Source of the DNA: Megamerina dolium
Lineage: Eukaryota > Arthropoda > Insecta > Diptera > Megamerinidae
NCBI GenBank assembly: GCA_963854835.1
Contig: OY978525.1
Coordinates: 65,711,407 to 65,775,406, forward strand
Direction: 5' to 3'
Length of the DNA stretch: 64,000 bases
This document shows positions 53,793 to 64,000 of this stretch, in pieces. The notes beneath the pieces were generated by a model that did not search any database, had not been told where the DNA came from, and saw only the letters and a program-made list of their open reading frames with translations. Both the position numbers and the translations under genes were made by a program. Within the stretch, counting starts at the first letter, position 1; every line of letters starts with the position of its first letter.

Positions 53793-54077
53793 TGTCCTCT
53801 ACGTCAAACTTTATCAAAGACTAATGAGAACTTCAAATCGATATACTCAATTTATATCAAAAAATTATTGATACTTTTACTTACTCAACAGTGAAGTTTA
53901 AAAATATAATATAAACAAAATGTATCGATTATTAGCATACGAAGTCTGAGTGTAAACAATAAACAAACATAATAAATAAATGTTTTGAAACTCTTTATTA
54001 TCACCAAGTATTATATTACATGCTATATTAGTAAAAAATTCATGAATGAACATGAATGATTGCATCATATAATTAAA

Positions 54078-54692
54078 TTAGAATATTGACATTGTATACA
54101 GATGTTCAATAGGTTGCACATTTAAGATTTCAATATCAGATCTATAGTTTTCATCAGAATAACGAACTAATGCAACTTCACCATCAATAAGCTGTTCAGT
54201 TACTTCACGATATTCACTACATCGAATACTCATACTTCGTTTCTCGTAGTTTGAATCATAGGTGCATCGAATTGTTATGTATGTACCGGAATCATAAAGT
54301 AGTTTAAAATGTCTGTAGAAAGGACGCTCACTTTGAATTATACCATTAATTTCTTGCTCTTTATGTATCAAATCTTGCCTGAATGCTTCAATAGCTTCAG
54401 TCACGGTGAAAAAATGTTTTGTCACCCCCTCCGTACTTGAAATTGATGGTGTCGTTTTAGTAGGTTCATCGCTAAATACTCTATCCTCATTTTTCGCAGT
54501 ACTAAGCATAGAAAAAGCTATGTCGATGTCGACCACCTCATCATTTGGTAGAGTCAAACGAAATCCATATTTTCCCTTTCTTCCACCATCTGATGTAGAC
54601 ACCAAATTTATTGGTATTCGCTCTGCTGAAAGTATTTGCTTATACATTAAAGCAAATAAACTCAGCCAGGTGTATATCTTCATAAATCTCAT
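54078..54692 (-). CDS. secreted or membrane-lumenal accessory protein, unknown
   Basis: 204 residues with a clear N-terminal signal peptide (about 1-23: basic MRFMK start, hydrophobic IYTWLSLFALM, likely cleavage after ILSA). The mature part is strand-rich, with KYGFRLTLPNDEVVDIDIAF, a Ser/Thr-rich hinge near 75-90, and HFKLLYDSGTYITIRCTYDS with two conserved-looking cysteines (about 141 and 155). No transmembrane helix follows. The family is not recognised. It is the outermost gene at the right end, next to the CARD gene, so a host-interaction role is a reasonable guess only. Confidence 0.7.
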   Translation of the reverse strand: MRFMKIYTWLSLFALMYKQILSAERIPINLVSTSDGGRKGKYGFRLTLPNDEVVDIDIAFSMLSTAKNEDRVFSDEPTKTTPSISSTEGVTKHFFTVTEAIEAFRQDLIHKEQEINGIIQSERPFYRHFKLLYDSGTYITIRCTYDSNYEKRSMSIRCSEYREVTEQLIDGEVALVRYSDENYRSDIEILNVQPIEHLYTMSIF

Positions 54693-55043
<351 letters not shown>

Positions 55044-55214
55044 ATTATCTATTATTATGCTACCCACCCCCTAAATAAAACTCATATAATTTTTTGGTGA
55101 TCATGCTAGCTACATATATATTGCGCTATAAATATTCTAATATATAGCCTATGTAACTATAAGCTATAACCATATACACATGCTTGTACATGCGTTTATT
55201 ATACCGACCGCATA

Positions 55215-55363
55215 CTGTGTGGCTACAAGCTATAGCCATACACAAACGCATGTACATGTATTTGCTATACTGAGCGTATAGCTCGCATAGCTGATAAGCT
55301 ACCCCAAGCGATTCAACATATGAGTCAAGCATTTAGCTACAACTTAATATCATATCATATCAT

Positions 55364-55422
<59 letters not shown>

Positions 55423-55991
55423 TATGCACTTACTATATCAACCGCTACAAGTCATATCTGCCTGCTACCGATCATGCTAGCCTGGTAGCACAGCTCGATT
55501 CAATATCATCATCACGCCTAAGCCACCCCGCCACACCCTCCGCCCACCCACGCCGTCACACCTAAGCCACCCCCACCAGACCCTCCGTCCCAACGCCCTC
55601 ACTCCTCACACCTAAGCCACCCCTCCACACCCTCAGCCCCAACGCCCCCCACTCCTCACACCTAGGCCACGCCTCCACACCCTCCGCCCCAACGCCCCCA
55701 CTCCTCACATCTAGGCCACCCTTCCGCCCACCCATCATGCCATCTCCCCCTCACACACCTATCAAGATAGCTGCCACCGTGCCACGCCTTTCTCACTCTT
55801 ACACACTGCGAAGATAGCTTCACACATGCCGCCTCCCTCACACACACACATGCCCTCTCCCTCACACACACTGCCGATCTACTGTCTCCCTCTAACACAC
55901 AGCTAAGATAGCTTCAAACATGTCGATCTTCCGTCTCACTCTAACACACACGTTTAGATAGCTGATCCAGAACCTACATATTATATCTACT
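55215..55991 (-). repeat. right terminal inverted repeat of the Polinton
   Basis: Complement of the left terminal repeat, ending ...TTATATCTACT. It contains an uninterrupted (AC)n tract at about 55366-55424, the counterpart of the tract holding the R1-type insertion on the left, and the minisatellite at 55505-55740. One nine-base difference and scattered changes separate the two ends. Inward of 55215 (to about 55090), similarity to the left end continues in rearranged order. Confidence 0.92.
55505..55740 (-). repeat. GC-rich minisatellite in right terminal repeat
   Basis: Mirror of 32060-32290, with about four and a half units of roughly 50 bases. The open frames across it are composition artefacts. 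Confidence 0.85.
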
Positions 55992-56235
55992 TTGCTTTTT
56001 GATTATTTCAGCAACCGTTGGGACTTTCAAATCACGATGGAATTGGTTGTTTGTGACATAATATGGGGCATTTGCAATCATACGTGACATTGGATGTTGC
56101 CGCAGTATCCCACAGCTGTGTGCTATATGTGCATATTTGTTTAAGGACAGCTGAGTAGAATAAGAGTGCACTCTCGAGTGAGACTTGGAAATTTCGATTT
56201 AGCAACCAGTGCAAATTTCTGAGTTTGATGCCAGA
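55992..56235 (-). pseudogene. jockey relic, RT C-terminal domain, right of the Polinton
   Basis: In shifting minus frames: LRNLHWLLNRNFQVSLESAL, LFYSAVLKQICTYSTQLWDT, MIANAPYYVTNNQFHRDLKV and VAEIIKKQ, the usual end of a jockey polyprotein. The frame runs to the Polinton border. On the far side (31795 downwards) it would continue for six codons to a stop and a 3' UTR. It is more diverged than the other jockey copies. Confidence 0.8.
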
Positions 56236-56860
56236 AGAAGACTGCTTACCAAAAGTGTTCGAAAATTTGTTGGGCAACAGAAACAAAGAACACTCCACCG
56301 CTACTTTTGTGCCAGCTCACAAATGCATAGATAATCAATGCTACATAATAGCTACAAAAAAGGATTGTTTTGATCAGTTGATTGAACAATACGGTTGGTG
56401 TTTTAGTTTCAATATTTTCAACCCGCAATTATATGATGAAAAAAAAACCAAGGTGATATTGTCGGAGTGATATTTGACACAATTTTGACATCTTGACAAT
56501 TTTGGCAGCCTTACTGGCAGTGATGTTCTCTTTACAAAATTCGATAAAAAAGATACGAAAATACTTCTTTCGTGTTTTTCTTTACAACACAAAGCATTTT
56601 CACCTTTCGCTTGTTTTCTTATTGGTTTAACGAAAATAATTTAAAATTTAAATAGAATAAGCAAGAACTTAAAAACATGGCAAAATTATTGAAATTTCAT
56701 GTTGAAGTAAATAAACGAGTCGTAAATTTAGTAATACGACGATTTGAATATACAATTTACTGTTTTCACTCATTTATTCTTTTATTGCGTAGAATATACC
56801 TAATGCTCCTTGTGCCTTATGGCACAGAACGTGGACAAGCTAAAGTGAACGATTTTATAT
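56236..56860. other. no recognisable gene
   Basis: Short plus frames at 56225-56470 and 56677-56862 are open but have no recognisable similarity. AT-rich. Confidence 0.35.
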
Positions 56861-56869
56861 AGTACACAA

Positions 56870-57026
56870 AGATGAAATAAGAAAGAGAAAAAGTTTGGAT
56901 GCATGTTGTGTAGGATTACGCATCAGTTCCAAAATCTGTCAACTACATTTTGATGCCAATGACTTTGAAGCTGATGTTGCAGGGCAGCGTAAGCGTAAGC
57001 GTGTCGAAATTTTGCCTTTGAGATGA
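56870..57026 (+). pseudogene. possible THAP zinc-finger fragment
   Basis: A plus frame reads about KKSLDACCVGLRISSKICQL followed by HFDANDFEADVAG and a basic KRKRVEILPLR, then a stop. The C..HF..DF pattern is the C-terminal half of a THAP domain (C2CH DNA-binding finger of P-element transposases and host factors). The first cysteine pair is not visible upstream, so it is partial. It could be a P-element relic or a stray exon. Confidence 0.4.
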
Positions 57027-57564
57027 GTCGATGGTAATAATTAATAACAAAAAGAACTCTTCAAGACAGAGTATACCTTTATTTTAAATTTTACGTTCTA
57101 TTTGTTGTAAAACAACAACAACAAAAACAGCAGCTTTCAGTTCGAAAATAACAGGTTAACAATAAAAGTGTAGGAGTTGGTTGACTGAAATAGTTAACTT
57201 GAAATTGAGTTTGGAGAAATTTAAATCGTACCGACTCGGTTTAAATAACATTTTTACGGTGAACCAAATAAAAAAGATGGAGGTGTCGCTAAAAGACTTT
57301 TAAATATTTTAAACGTTATGATCAAAATAAAAAATTTAAAAAAATTTTTTCGAAAATAATCACTCTATAATAAATTTAGAACCATATTCAAGGCCAAACA
57401 ATTACTTTTTCAATGGTATATAAAACATATTTTTAGAAAATGCTTATATATTTTTAATATTTTTTTTTATTCATATGTCATGAACTTTTTTCAATATGGA
57501 TGGCTTCCGATAGAATTACCTACCTCTGAAGACATAAATTTAGTTTCGCGACCATCAGTTTTTT
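57027..57564. other. no recognisable feature
   Basis: AT-rich DNA with (ACA)n near 57110-57125. No gene or repeat was identified. Confidence 0.4.
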
Positions 57565-57658
57565 CGGATAAAAGTCTTTCTTGATAGCCGTCCTTCGGCC
57601 GGGCGCAAACAAAATAACCCTTAGAGGCCCGACGCCGGCTTCACGACTATCAATACTT
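57565..57658 (-). repeat. single inverted monomer of the 94-bp satellite
   Basis: On the minus strand it matches one unit of the array at 58913-59372 with about a dozen differences, including the GGGCCTCTAAGGGTTATTTT and GCGCCCGGCCGAAGG parts. Confidence 0.85.
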
Positions 57659-58062
57659 CACAAACAAGTATTTTCAGTATGTAAACATTTTTTTTTATTC
57701 TACTTCAATTTTATATTTTTCTACATTTGTAAATTTAACAACAGATGGCTCTAGCGGATTATATAACACTCCAGCCACTTGAAAAAGTGCTTAAGAACAT
57801 CAATATTGCTATGCTTCCAATATAGATGCATTAATTTTCCCAAATACCCATCGAAGTTGAGCTTACGTGATATTGGGGTATGGAATGCTTCACATGTCTC
57901 CATACCCCTTAAATTGTGTTGGTGTGCTGCATAGATTCGGCTTCTCTGAAGTTTTTGGAGTGGTTCCCTTTGAAATGTACAAAACGCTCCTCCGATAAAC
58001 AGTCGTAAGCCTTAAATATAAAACTGTTGATTAAGGGAGAAATTTAATTTAAACATACTTAC
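57659..58062. other. unassigned DNA
   Basis: A minus-strand frame across about 57745-57990 reads like coding sequence for some 80 codons (for example LQKLQRSRIYAAHQHNLRGM), but no family was recognised and it has no clear start. Confidence 0.3.
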
Positions 58063-58366
58063 TGGGTGCCGTAGCTCAGTGCTTAGTGTGTTCGCCTTCT
58101 GATCTGTAGGTCGTGGTTCAATCCTCGGCAATAACAAATTTAATATCGATAAGATTTTTCTTTCGAATGGTACCCACCTGTCGGCAAGCAATTGGCAATT
58201 CTTCCGACAGTAACAACTTGCCATGAAAAAGCTTCTTAAAGAACTCTGTGACAAAGCTCAGAAAAAGTGATGTCACAAGTGTTCTGCCATTCGGAACCGG
58301 CTAAAATAAGTAGATCCCATCTAATACTGTCCAATTTTAAGACGCACAACAGTAATGGAAGAGAAG
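58063..58366 (+). repeat. tRNA-derived SINE, 3' truncated
   Basis: Head with box A (TAGCTCAGTGC) and box B (GGTTCAATCC), then the standard body to ...GTAATGGAAGAGAAG, where similarity stops about 60 bases short of the usual end. It is close in sequence to the young copies. Confidence 0.88.
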
Positions 58367-58912
58367 GGCATAAGTGCAGAATACGGACTCAGAAGGAAAA
58401 AAAAATAAAAAATTGCATCGGATAGAGCTTCGTTTTGTGAATATAGAAAATAAAAAATTTGTCTCCGCAAATGCCCATACAAGGCGTGGTTCACGCTCAA
58501 AGTTCAAAATTGAGGTCGAGATTACTGGAGAGACAAGCAAATTTGTTCTATAATATGGGTATCAAAACACAGGTAATTTTAATACCTTTTTACAGGTATA
58601 TAATATTTTATATGAATTTTTAACTTTTTAAATGTTATGAAGAAAATTATAAATTTTTTATAAAAGTTTTGTAAAAACAGATTTTTTTTCGAAAAAGTTC
58701 CCCATTAATCTATCAAAAATTATATACTATTTCAAAAGAATTAAGGAAAAATAGGATGAAATAGTATAATTAACTAATTCTTTTATTAATCTAATAATGA
58801 CCACATTATTAGAGCCCTATGTTGTAGATTATCCTGATGGTGAATACAATATTCAAACAAATGAATAAAATTTCAATACTAAAAATTACAAAGAGATTTC
58901 AATGCTAAAACT
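58367..58912. other. no recognisable feature
   Basis: AT-rich DNA. No coding or repeat signal was seen. Confidence 0.4.
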
Positions 58913-59372
58913 TTTGTTGCGAAGCTGGCGTCGGGCCTGTAAGGGTTATTTTTTTGTGCCCGGCCGATGGCCGACTATCAAAAAAGCTTTTATCCTAAAA
59001 TACTGTTGGTCGCGAAGCCGGCGTCGGGCCTATAAGGGTTATTTTTTTTGCGCCCGGCCAAAGGCCGGCTATCAAAAAAGCTTTTGTCATAAAATACTGT
59101 TGGTCGCGAAGCCGGCGTCGGGCCTATAAGGGTTATTTTTTTTGCGCCCGGCCGAAGGCTGGCTATCAAAAAAGCTTTTGTCATAAAATCTGTTGGTCGC
59201 GAAGCCGGCGTAGGGCCTATAAGAGTTATTTTTTTTGCGCCCGGCCAAAGTCCGGCTATCAAAAAAGCTTTTATCCTAAAATACTGCTGGTCGCGAAGCC
59301 GGCGTCGGGCCTATAAGGGTTATTTTTGTTGCGCCCGGCCGAAGGCCGGCTATCAAAAAAGCTTTTGTAATG
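58913..59372 (+). repeat. tandem satellite, five units of 93-94 bp
   Basis: Five head-to-tail units, judged from the AAAAAAGCTTTT positions at 58987, 59080, 59174, 59267 and 59361 (spacing 93, 94, 93, 94). Each has CGCGAAGCCGGCGTCGGGCC, a GGGTTATTTT run, and the near-palindrome CCGGCCGAAGGCCGG. Because the period is close to 31 codons, open frames give false protein repeats. Confidence 0.95.
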
Positions 59373-59439
59373 AATATAATGAATTGACTATTTGTTATCA
59401 ACATAATTCATTAGATAAAAATAATTCAAATTGTGTACG

Positions 59440-59900
59440 ACGACAGATTCTGACCTTCAGTACAAGAGCTTTTCCAAGGAACAATCCTTTTAAATCAATT
59501 CAAAGGGTTTATTGGAATTTCAGAAAATAAATCATACCAACTTACGGGAACATATCTTATCCAGTTTCACAATGAAACAATAACTATAGACAACAGAACT
59601 TATATTTCAAAGGAGCTTTCAACCTTTAAACCACTTCCAGTTGTATTGCAGCTGCCAGCAAAAGAATCCCATGTTGAAGAAATTCTTTCCTTGGAAATGA
59701 TGAAAGACCTTCTTATAAACAATATTGAAGAAATAAATTCAATATCTACTAAAGAGAATTTAACATTTTCATTTAATTTAGAGCTGTCCGTACAGCTTTT
59801 CGGCGTTTCCATAATATTTTACAAGCTAAGGACCAAAGCTAAATCAGGTGTCAGCATAACGACCATTATCAACGAAGAAAAAATGCGAATTACGCAGTAA
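59440..59900 (+). pseudogene. errantivirus-type envelope gene fragment (LTR retroelement env)
   Basis: Frames from about 59480 read as a C-terminal part of an insect retroelement envelope-like protein (about 140 codons; the clearest open part is 59646-59900). It has a strand-rich start and a SHVEEI...IEEI region, and ends 53 bases before a purine run. The identification rests on its position just before a polypurine tract and LTR-like start, as in gypsy-group elements with env. The sequence match alone is weak. It is truncated at the left and not functional. Confidence 0.45.
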
Positions 59901-59942
59901 CAATGACTTACCAGCTTATTAGCAATCGGGACGATTGCTCTT

Positions 59943-60235
59943 AGAAAGGGGGGAGTTAAGGTATCAGGTTACATTCGCAATGTATTTTGCCGTTCGCTAC
60001 ACACAGAAAAGTCATTCCCACGAATTTTGCCGACATTGCGTCTAGCAAACTAAACTGAAAAACAAATTTTCGGTTCCACAACGTGACTGCATTCTTTACT
60101 TAAATGCAACGTAACCCAAAATTTACCTAATGCTTCTTGCTGGATTTAGAAGTCAGTCTTGTCGAAAGTGATAACGTGTAATAGTTAACGAATCATAAGA
60201 AAAAATGTAATTGTGATTGTGAATGAAATACTCGT
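59943..60235 (+). repeat. polypurine tract and putative LTR start
   Basis: AGAAAGGGGGG at 59943-59953, directly followed by AGTTAAGG. A run of purines next to AGTTAA is the arrangement at the 3' LTR of gypsy-group errantiviruses. The LTR end is not certain; it is placed before the different repeat at 60240. Confidence 0.45.
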
Positions 60236-60239
60236 AAAA

Positions 60240-61389
60240 ATAAAAAAATATTTTTATACCCTGCATAATGCAATATGCAAGGTATATTCATTTTGGTTAG
60301 ATGTTTGTAACTACTTGAAGGAAACTCGTGATCAGCGTCGCTTAAATTTTCGATTTAACGATGTCCGTCCGTCCGTCCGTCTGTCCGTCACCTGGCTGGT
60401 TCGCACGATAACTTGTGCAAATATTGATCTATTGTAACGAAATTTGGCATAAGTAACCTATAATCCAAGAGTAAGGAGGGGATTGATATTGGGCATGATC
60501 GGACAATAGCCACGCCCACACCAAGCATTCAAATTCAAAATTTTCAAAATTTTTAACTTGCTATAACTCACTTAATATACCATTTGAGACATCAATATTT
60601 AGCACATAGCGTTACATTATACTGCTACATAACCTTGCTAGGAATGGGCGAGCCACGCCTAATTTTTATAGTAGCTGTCTTTCAAATTCAAACAGCTGTA
60701 ACTTCTACAATCTTCTGTCTAGAATAACCATAACTGACACTTAAAATAACATCGGAAATAATATGGCAAAAAATTACCGTGCTACGCCCACTTCTTATTG
60801 GGGCTCCCATACAAAGTCGAGGGAGTTAAACTCAAACTTTTAAGATCCATAATTTACAAACCATTTAGCGTAGAACAACGAGATTTAAGGTATGGATTAG
60901 TATTGTAAGAGCAACTAGGCTCACAGGAAATGGGCGCGCCATAACCACTGCTTATTGTAGCCCCCATACAAAATGACTGAAATTCTTTTAAATTGAAACA
61001 GCCGTAACTTCGAAATCTTTTGTCTAGAATATCCATAATTAGCACTTAGATTATTAATATGGTAGTCGAAAATAATCTGGCAAAAAATCAGCGTGCCACG
61101 CCCGCTTCTTACTGGGGCTACCATAGAAAGTTGCGAAAATTAAAAAAAAATTAAACCGCTATTAATTACGAACTATTCAACGTAGGACAACCAAATTTAA
61201 GGTGTGGATTAATATTGAAAAATTAATTGGATTTATAAGAAAGAGGTAAACCACGCCCACTTTTAATATAGCTCCCATACTAACCCTCGGAATTATCTTA
61301 AAAATCTCCTTTAAATTATCCCTTTTAGAACCCTCATAACATACAAATTACTTTGTCAAAGACAACCATATTTCGGGTGTAAAGTAGTA
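60240..61389 (+). repeat. fly dispersed repeat with ATACCCTGCA and GTCCGTCC motifs
   Basis: Starts near TTTTATACCCTGCATAATG, followed by (GTCC)n at 60363-60382. Then come diverged internal units with CCACGCCCAC, 'gctcccata', 'aactt...aaatctttTGTCTAGAATA' at about 60690-60730 and 60995-61040. Blocks with these motifs are common in fly genomes, often as parts of LTR elements. The units of about 300 bases here repeat loosely three times. No coding sequence. The family is not identified. Confidence 0.6.
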
Positions 61390-61471
61390 AAGGGTTTTCC
61401 ATTAGGGACATAACAATTTTATCTATTATTAAAACACAGAAATATTTGAGATATTGTGTTCAAATTTATTG
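61390..61471 (+). repeat. rosa-like mariner left end, isolated
   Basis: Matches the first 82 bases or so of the element at 62030 (AAGGGTTTTCCATTAGGGAC onward), preceded by TA at 61388-61389. No transposase follows; BEL sequence starts instead. Confidence 0.85.
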
Positions 61472-62027
61472 AAGTTGTTGAGAAGTAACCAAAACCTTCC
61501 GTCGCCGTTCTGTAAATCAGTTAAAAAATCGATGATATTCGGCCAAACTGAGTGCTTTTTTGATAAAAATGGTGGACCATTGTTCCAAAGTTTAGAATTT
61601 AGTAGTTCATTCGGAGTGCATCCCCTCGAAAGGATGTCGGCCGGGTTCAAAGAAGTAGGCACATGATGCCAAGTCATACCTTGAGTTAGCGTTTGAATCT
61701 GGCTCACTCTATTTGATATAATAATGTTGAAATTTGATGGTTGTTCGCGAAGCCAAGATAGAGTGACCATTGAATCTGACCAGATGTGAACGGTGTGAGG
61801 ATCTTGCACCAATACCGCAAGCAGCAACGTTGCACACAATTTCAATTTAGGTATAGTTGAACTCTTCAGAGGCGAGATTTTCGACTTTGCACAAAGTAAG
61901 CATGATTTTAAGAAACCATCACATTCCGAACGAACGTAGACGCATGCGCCAAACGCTGCCAAGCTTGCTTCACAGAATGCATGGATCTCCCAACTAGAAT
62001 GAGGTGCCAATACAAAACGAGGAAATT
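61472..62027 (-). pseudogene. BEL/Pao RNase H-region fragment
   Basis: One open minus frame covers about 180 codons. It shows PHSSWEIHAFCEASLAAFGA and VYVRSECDGF, then SKISPLKSSTIPKLKL, HIWSDSMVTLSWL, WHHVPTSLNPADILSRG and LWNNGPPFLS. These are the RNase H-like and following part of a BEL/Pao polyprotein. The rest of the element is absent. It is not the same copy as 16700-18420, which is more decayed. It lies between two mariner ends. Confidence 0.88.
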
Positions 62028-62029
62028 TA

Positions 62030-62914
62030 AAGGGTTTCCATTAGGGACATAACAACTTTTTCTATTAATAAAATACAGAAAAACACATATTTGAGATATT
62101 GAGTTCAAATTTATTGTGGATATATTGCAAGCATTACGTTTTATGAATGAAATTCGATTTCGGTCATATGACCACCATGAGCCCGTTTACAGCGGTCGAT
62201 TCTTTTGACCCAATTTTCCACCACTCTAGCACACATTTCGACCGGAACGTTGGCAATTTCGCGTTGGATGTTGTCTTTTAGCTCATCTAAAGTTGCTGGC
62301 TTATTGGTATAGACCAGTGACTTGATAAAGCCCTATAAAAACAAATCCAATAGTGTTAGATCGCATGAACGAGACAGCCATTCGACCGGACCATTTCTCG
62401 AGATAAAAGGTTACCGAATTTGCCTTGCAATAAATCGATTGTTACGTGGGCTGTGTACTGTGTGAAGTTCATCCAATTCTGACCACAAATAATCTTCCAA
62501 CATAGCACGATAGCGCTCTCCATTGACGGTAACATGACGGTCGTTTTCATCCACGAAAAAATACGGCCCAATCACACCTCCGGCATGAAAACCGCACCAA
62601 ACAGTAACATTTTTGCGGGTGCAACGGTACCTCAAGAAGCACTTGCTTATGCATATTTTGCTTATTGACAAAGCCATTGAGCCAGAAATGAGCTTCATCG
62701 CTGAAGATGATTTTTCGCTCTTAAAGTTGCGACCACCGACTCAGAATTTCGGTAGTAATTTTTAATAATTTCCAAACGGTGCTGGTACGTGAACTTTACC
62801 ATGATGAAAATGTTGACTTTAACTAACGTTTTGACATTGAAAGTTGATTAAAAAAGTTTAAGGGTGCGTTCATATAAAGATACGAAATTGTTATGTCCCT
62901 AATGGAAACCCCTT
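62030..62914 (-). mobile_element. rosa-like mariner, internally deleted, with both terminal repeats
   Basis: 885 bases bounded by TA at 62028-62029 and 62915-62916. Terminal inverted repeats read AAGG(G)GTTTCCATTAGGG followed by ACATAACAA. The minus strand encodes a broken transposase: a region with KVTVWCGFHAGGVIGPYFF-like sequence (62411-62698), then frameshifted C-terminal pieces down to about 62150. The QQDGAT segment with the second catalytic Asp is destroyed. The family is the same type as the copy at 5570. Confidence 0.88.
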
Positions 62915-62929
62915 TACTTACTTACATTT

Positions 62930-63660
62930 CAAGATGATTTTTCCAAAGTTTTTATTTGTGTAGCTATACCAGATGCTGAAGCTAGCACGGTAGCACAAGC
63001 GTTTTACAACGAAGTTATTGCGCGATATAACATACCAAATATGTTAGTGACTGATAATGGTACAATTTTCAATTCGAAATTGTTTTCCAATACATGCAAG
63101 ATGCTGGGTGATAAAAAATTACATATATCACCGTACCATCCACAAGCAAATGGTTCTTTAGAAAGGAGCCACAGACCTTTAGCAGAATATCTTAGGAGTT
63201 TTGTTAAAGAAGATGGGTCAAATTGGGACCAATGGTTAGCATCAGTGATGCACGTACACGATAACACCATACATACTTCGACAAAACGTACACCATTCAG
63301 TGTCCTATACGGTTTCAATATCGATATGCCGACAAACCTAAAAACAAAAGATCACCTCTGTACAATACAGATGATGAAAATAAAGTATTAAAATACCAAC
63401 TACAAAGGTCACACGAGTTAGTAAGGGAAATTCAGGAAAAAGCAAAGAAATCAGCTAAAATTCAACACGACAAAGGGATCCACCCTATAATTTTTAAAAT
63501 AGGTGATAAAGTATTACTGAGAAATCAGACTAGGAAAAATAAATTTTGTCCCATCTGGACTGGACCATACGAAGTGGTACATGTGGACAAAATGGTAAAA
63601 AGTGCCATAAAACTTACTAAAACATTTTTATCAATAAATAATAGTAGTTTAACAAAGTAA
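62930..63660 (+). pseudogene. Ty3/gypsy integrase fragment
   Basis: Plus-strand integrase core and tail. The sequence before 63041 reads FSKVFICVAIPDAEASTVAQ-like. Next come LVTDNGTIFNSKLF (second catalytic Asp), SPYHPQANGSLERSHRPLAE (catalytic Glu) and a WDQWLASVMHVHDNTIH region. After a frameshift near 63390 comes a C-terminal part with GDKVLLRN and IWTGPYEVV (GPY/F-like module). It is of the insect gypsy 412/mdg1-like type. Only the integrase is present, so it is truncated on the left by the mariner region. Confidence 0.85.
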
Positions 63661-64000
63661 TAGTATTTGTGGTAGAAAAAAATAAAAAAAAAAAATAAAA
63701 TTCAGTTAGGATATAAAATACAATAGTGCAAAGTAAGAACTATTAGTTAAGCTTCACACAATAATTTAATAAAACTTTTCCACCCAAACTTAGATTAATA
63801 TTAAATTCGATTATCTAAAACTCTACAATAACATAATACCGAGTATGCACAAAATTACGTCCAAAAAAAAAAAAAAATAAATAAAATTAATATTACGTTG
63901 ACCATATTAAGTAAAATGCATAACAATGCATTAACCTGTACAATAACGTGAGAACGACACTCAAAATAATATCGCATATAGATATAAAAAAAGATATATA
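63661..64000. other. AT-rich end of window
   Basis: A-rich sequence with no recognisable gene. It may include the end of the gypsy element. Confidence 0.4.

Noticed and set aside
58990..59262. Minus-strand open frame of repeated peptide units (PGAKKITLIGPTPAS type)
   Set aside because: It lies wholly on the 93-94 bp satellite; the repeats follow from the near 31-codon period and have no start or neighbours.
58913..59372. CRISPR-like array
   Set aside because: Units are contiguous tandem repeats without unique spacers, in a eukaryotic genome.

Overview
This is a piece of insect nuclear genome, almost certainly from a fly (Diptera) and possibly a tephritid or other acalyptrate. The evidence is AT-rich DNA with spliced genes, jockey, I, LOA, R1 and RTE type LINEs, copia/BEL/gypsy relics, a rosa-like (DD41D) mariner, a tRNA-derived SINE family and one host exon resembling the Rap guanine exchange factor Epac (22861-23006). 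Apart from that exon no host gene is clear. The window is a nest of transposable elements inserted into one another.

The centrepiece is a Polinton/Maverick (virus-like self-synthesising DNA transposon) at about 31802-55991. It has terminal inverted repeats of roughly 0.8 kb that start with AG. It carries a protein-primed family B DNA polymerase (41639-45334, +), and a tight minus-strand block (45537-51844) with a DIQGF-type unknown, hexon-like major capsid protein, small basic protein, penton-like minor capsid protein, chromodomain integrase, coiled-coil protein, a widespread unknown and a packaging ATPase. It also has a plus-strand pair, PLA2-domain minor virion protein plus adenain-like protease (51946-53138). 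The ends carry accessory genes: two unknowns on the left, a spliced polyglutamine gene (35413-36053), and on the right a 112-residue CARD-only protein closely resembling the CARD of the insect initiator caspase Dronc, a short acidic/basic protein and a signal-peptide protein. The CARD-only gene is the most exciting observation: an apoptosis-adaptor domain apparently captured from the host by a Polinton.

The Polinton is itself broken by later insertions: a SINE splits the capsid gene (exact 11-bp target duplication), an intact jockey LINE sits between the polyglutamine gene and the polymerase, and an R1-clade LINE of the microsatellite-specific type landed in the (GT)n tract inside the left terminal repeat. 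The Polinton inserted into an older jockey element, whose pieces flank it on both sides.

Layout of the rest: 1-7160, jockey ORF1 fragment, SINE, gypsy end with LTR, and a copia element carrying a solo LTR and a mariner; 7170-11030, LOA-like LINE relic; 11100-15030, LINE linker relic, SINE and RTE LINE ending in a 133-bp hairpin; 15030-22340, second copia relic interrupted by BEL and jockey; 22340-26200, mostly single-copy-looking DNA with the host exon, a pseudogene and a SINE; 26217-31465, I-like LINE containing a 238-bp copied patch and an inverted RTE copy; 56000-64000, THAP relic, 94-bp satellite, SINE, errantivirus-type env end, fly dispersed repeat, BEL and mariner pieces, and a gypsy integrase.
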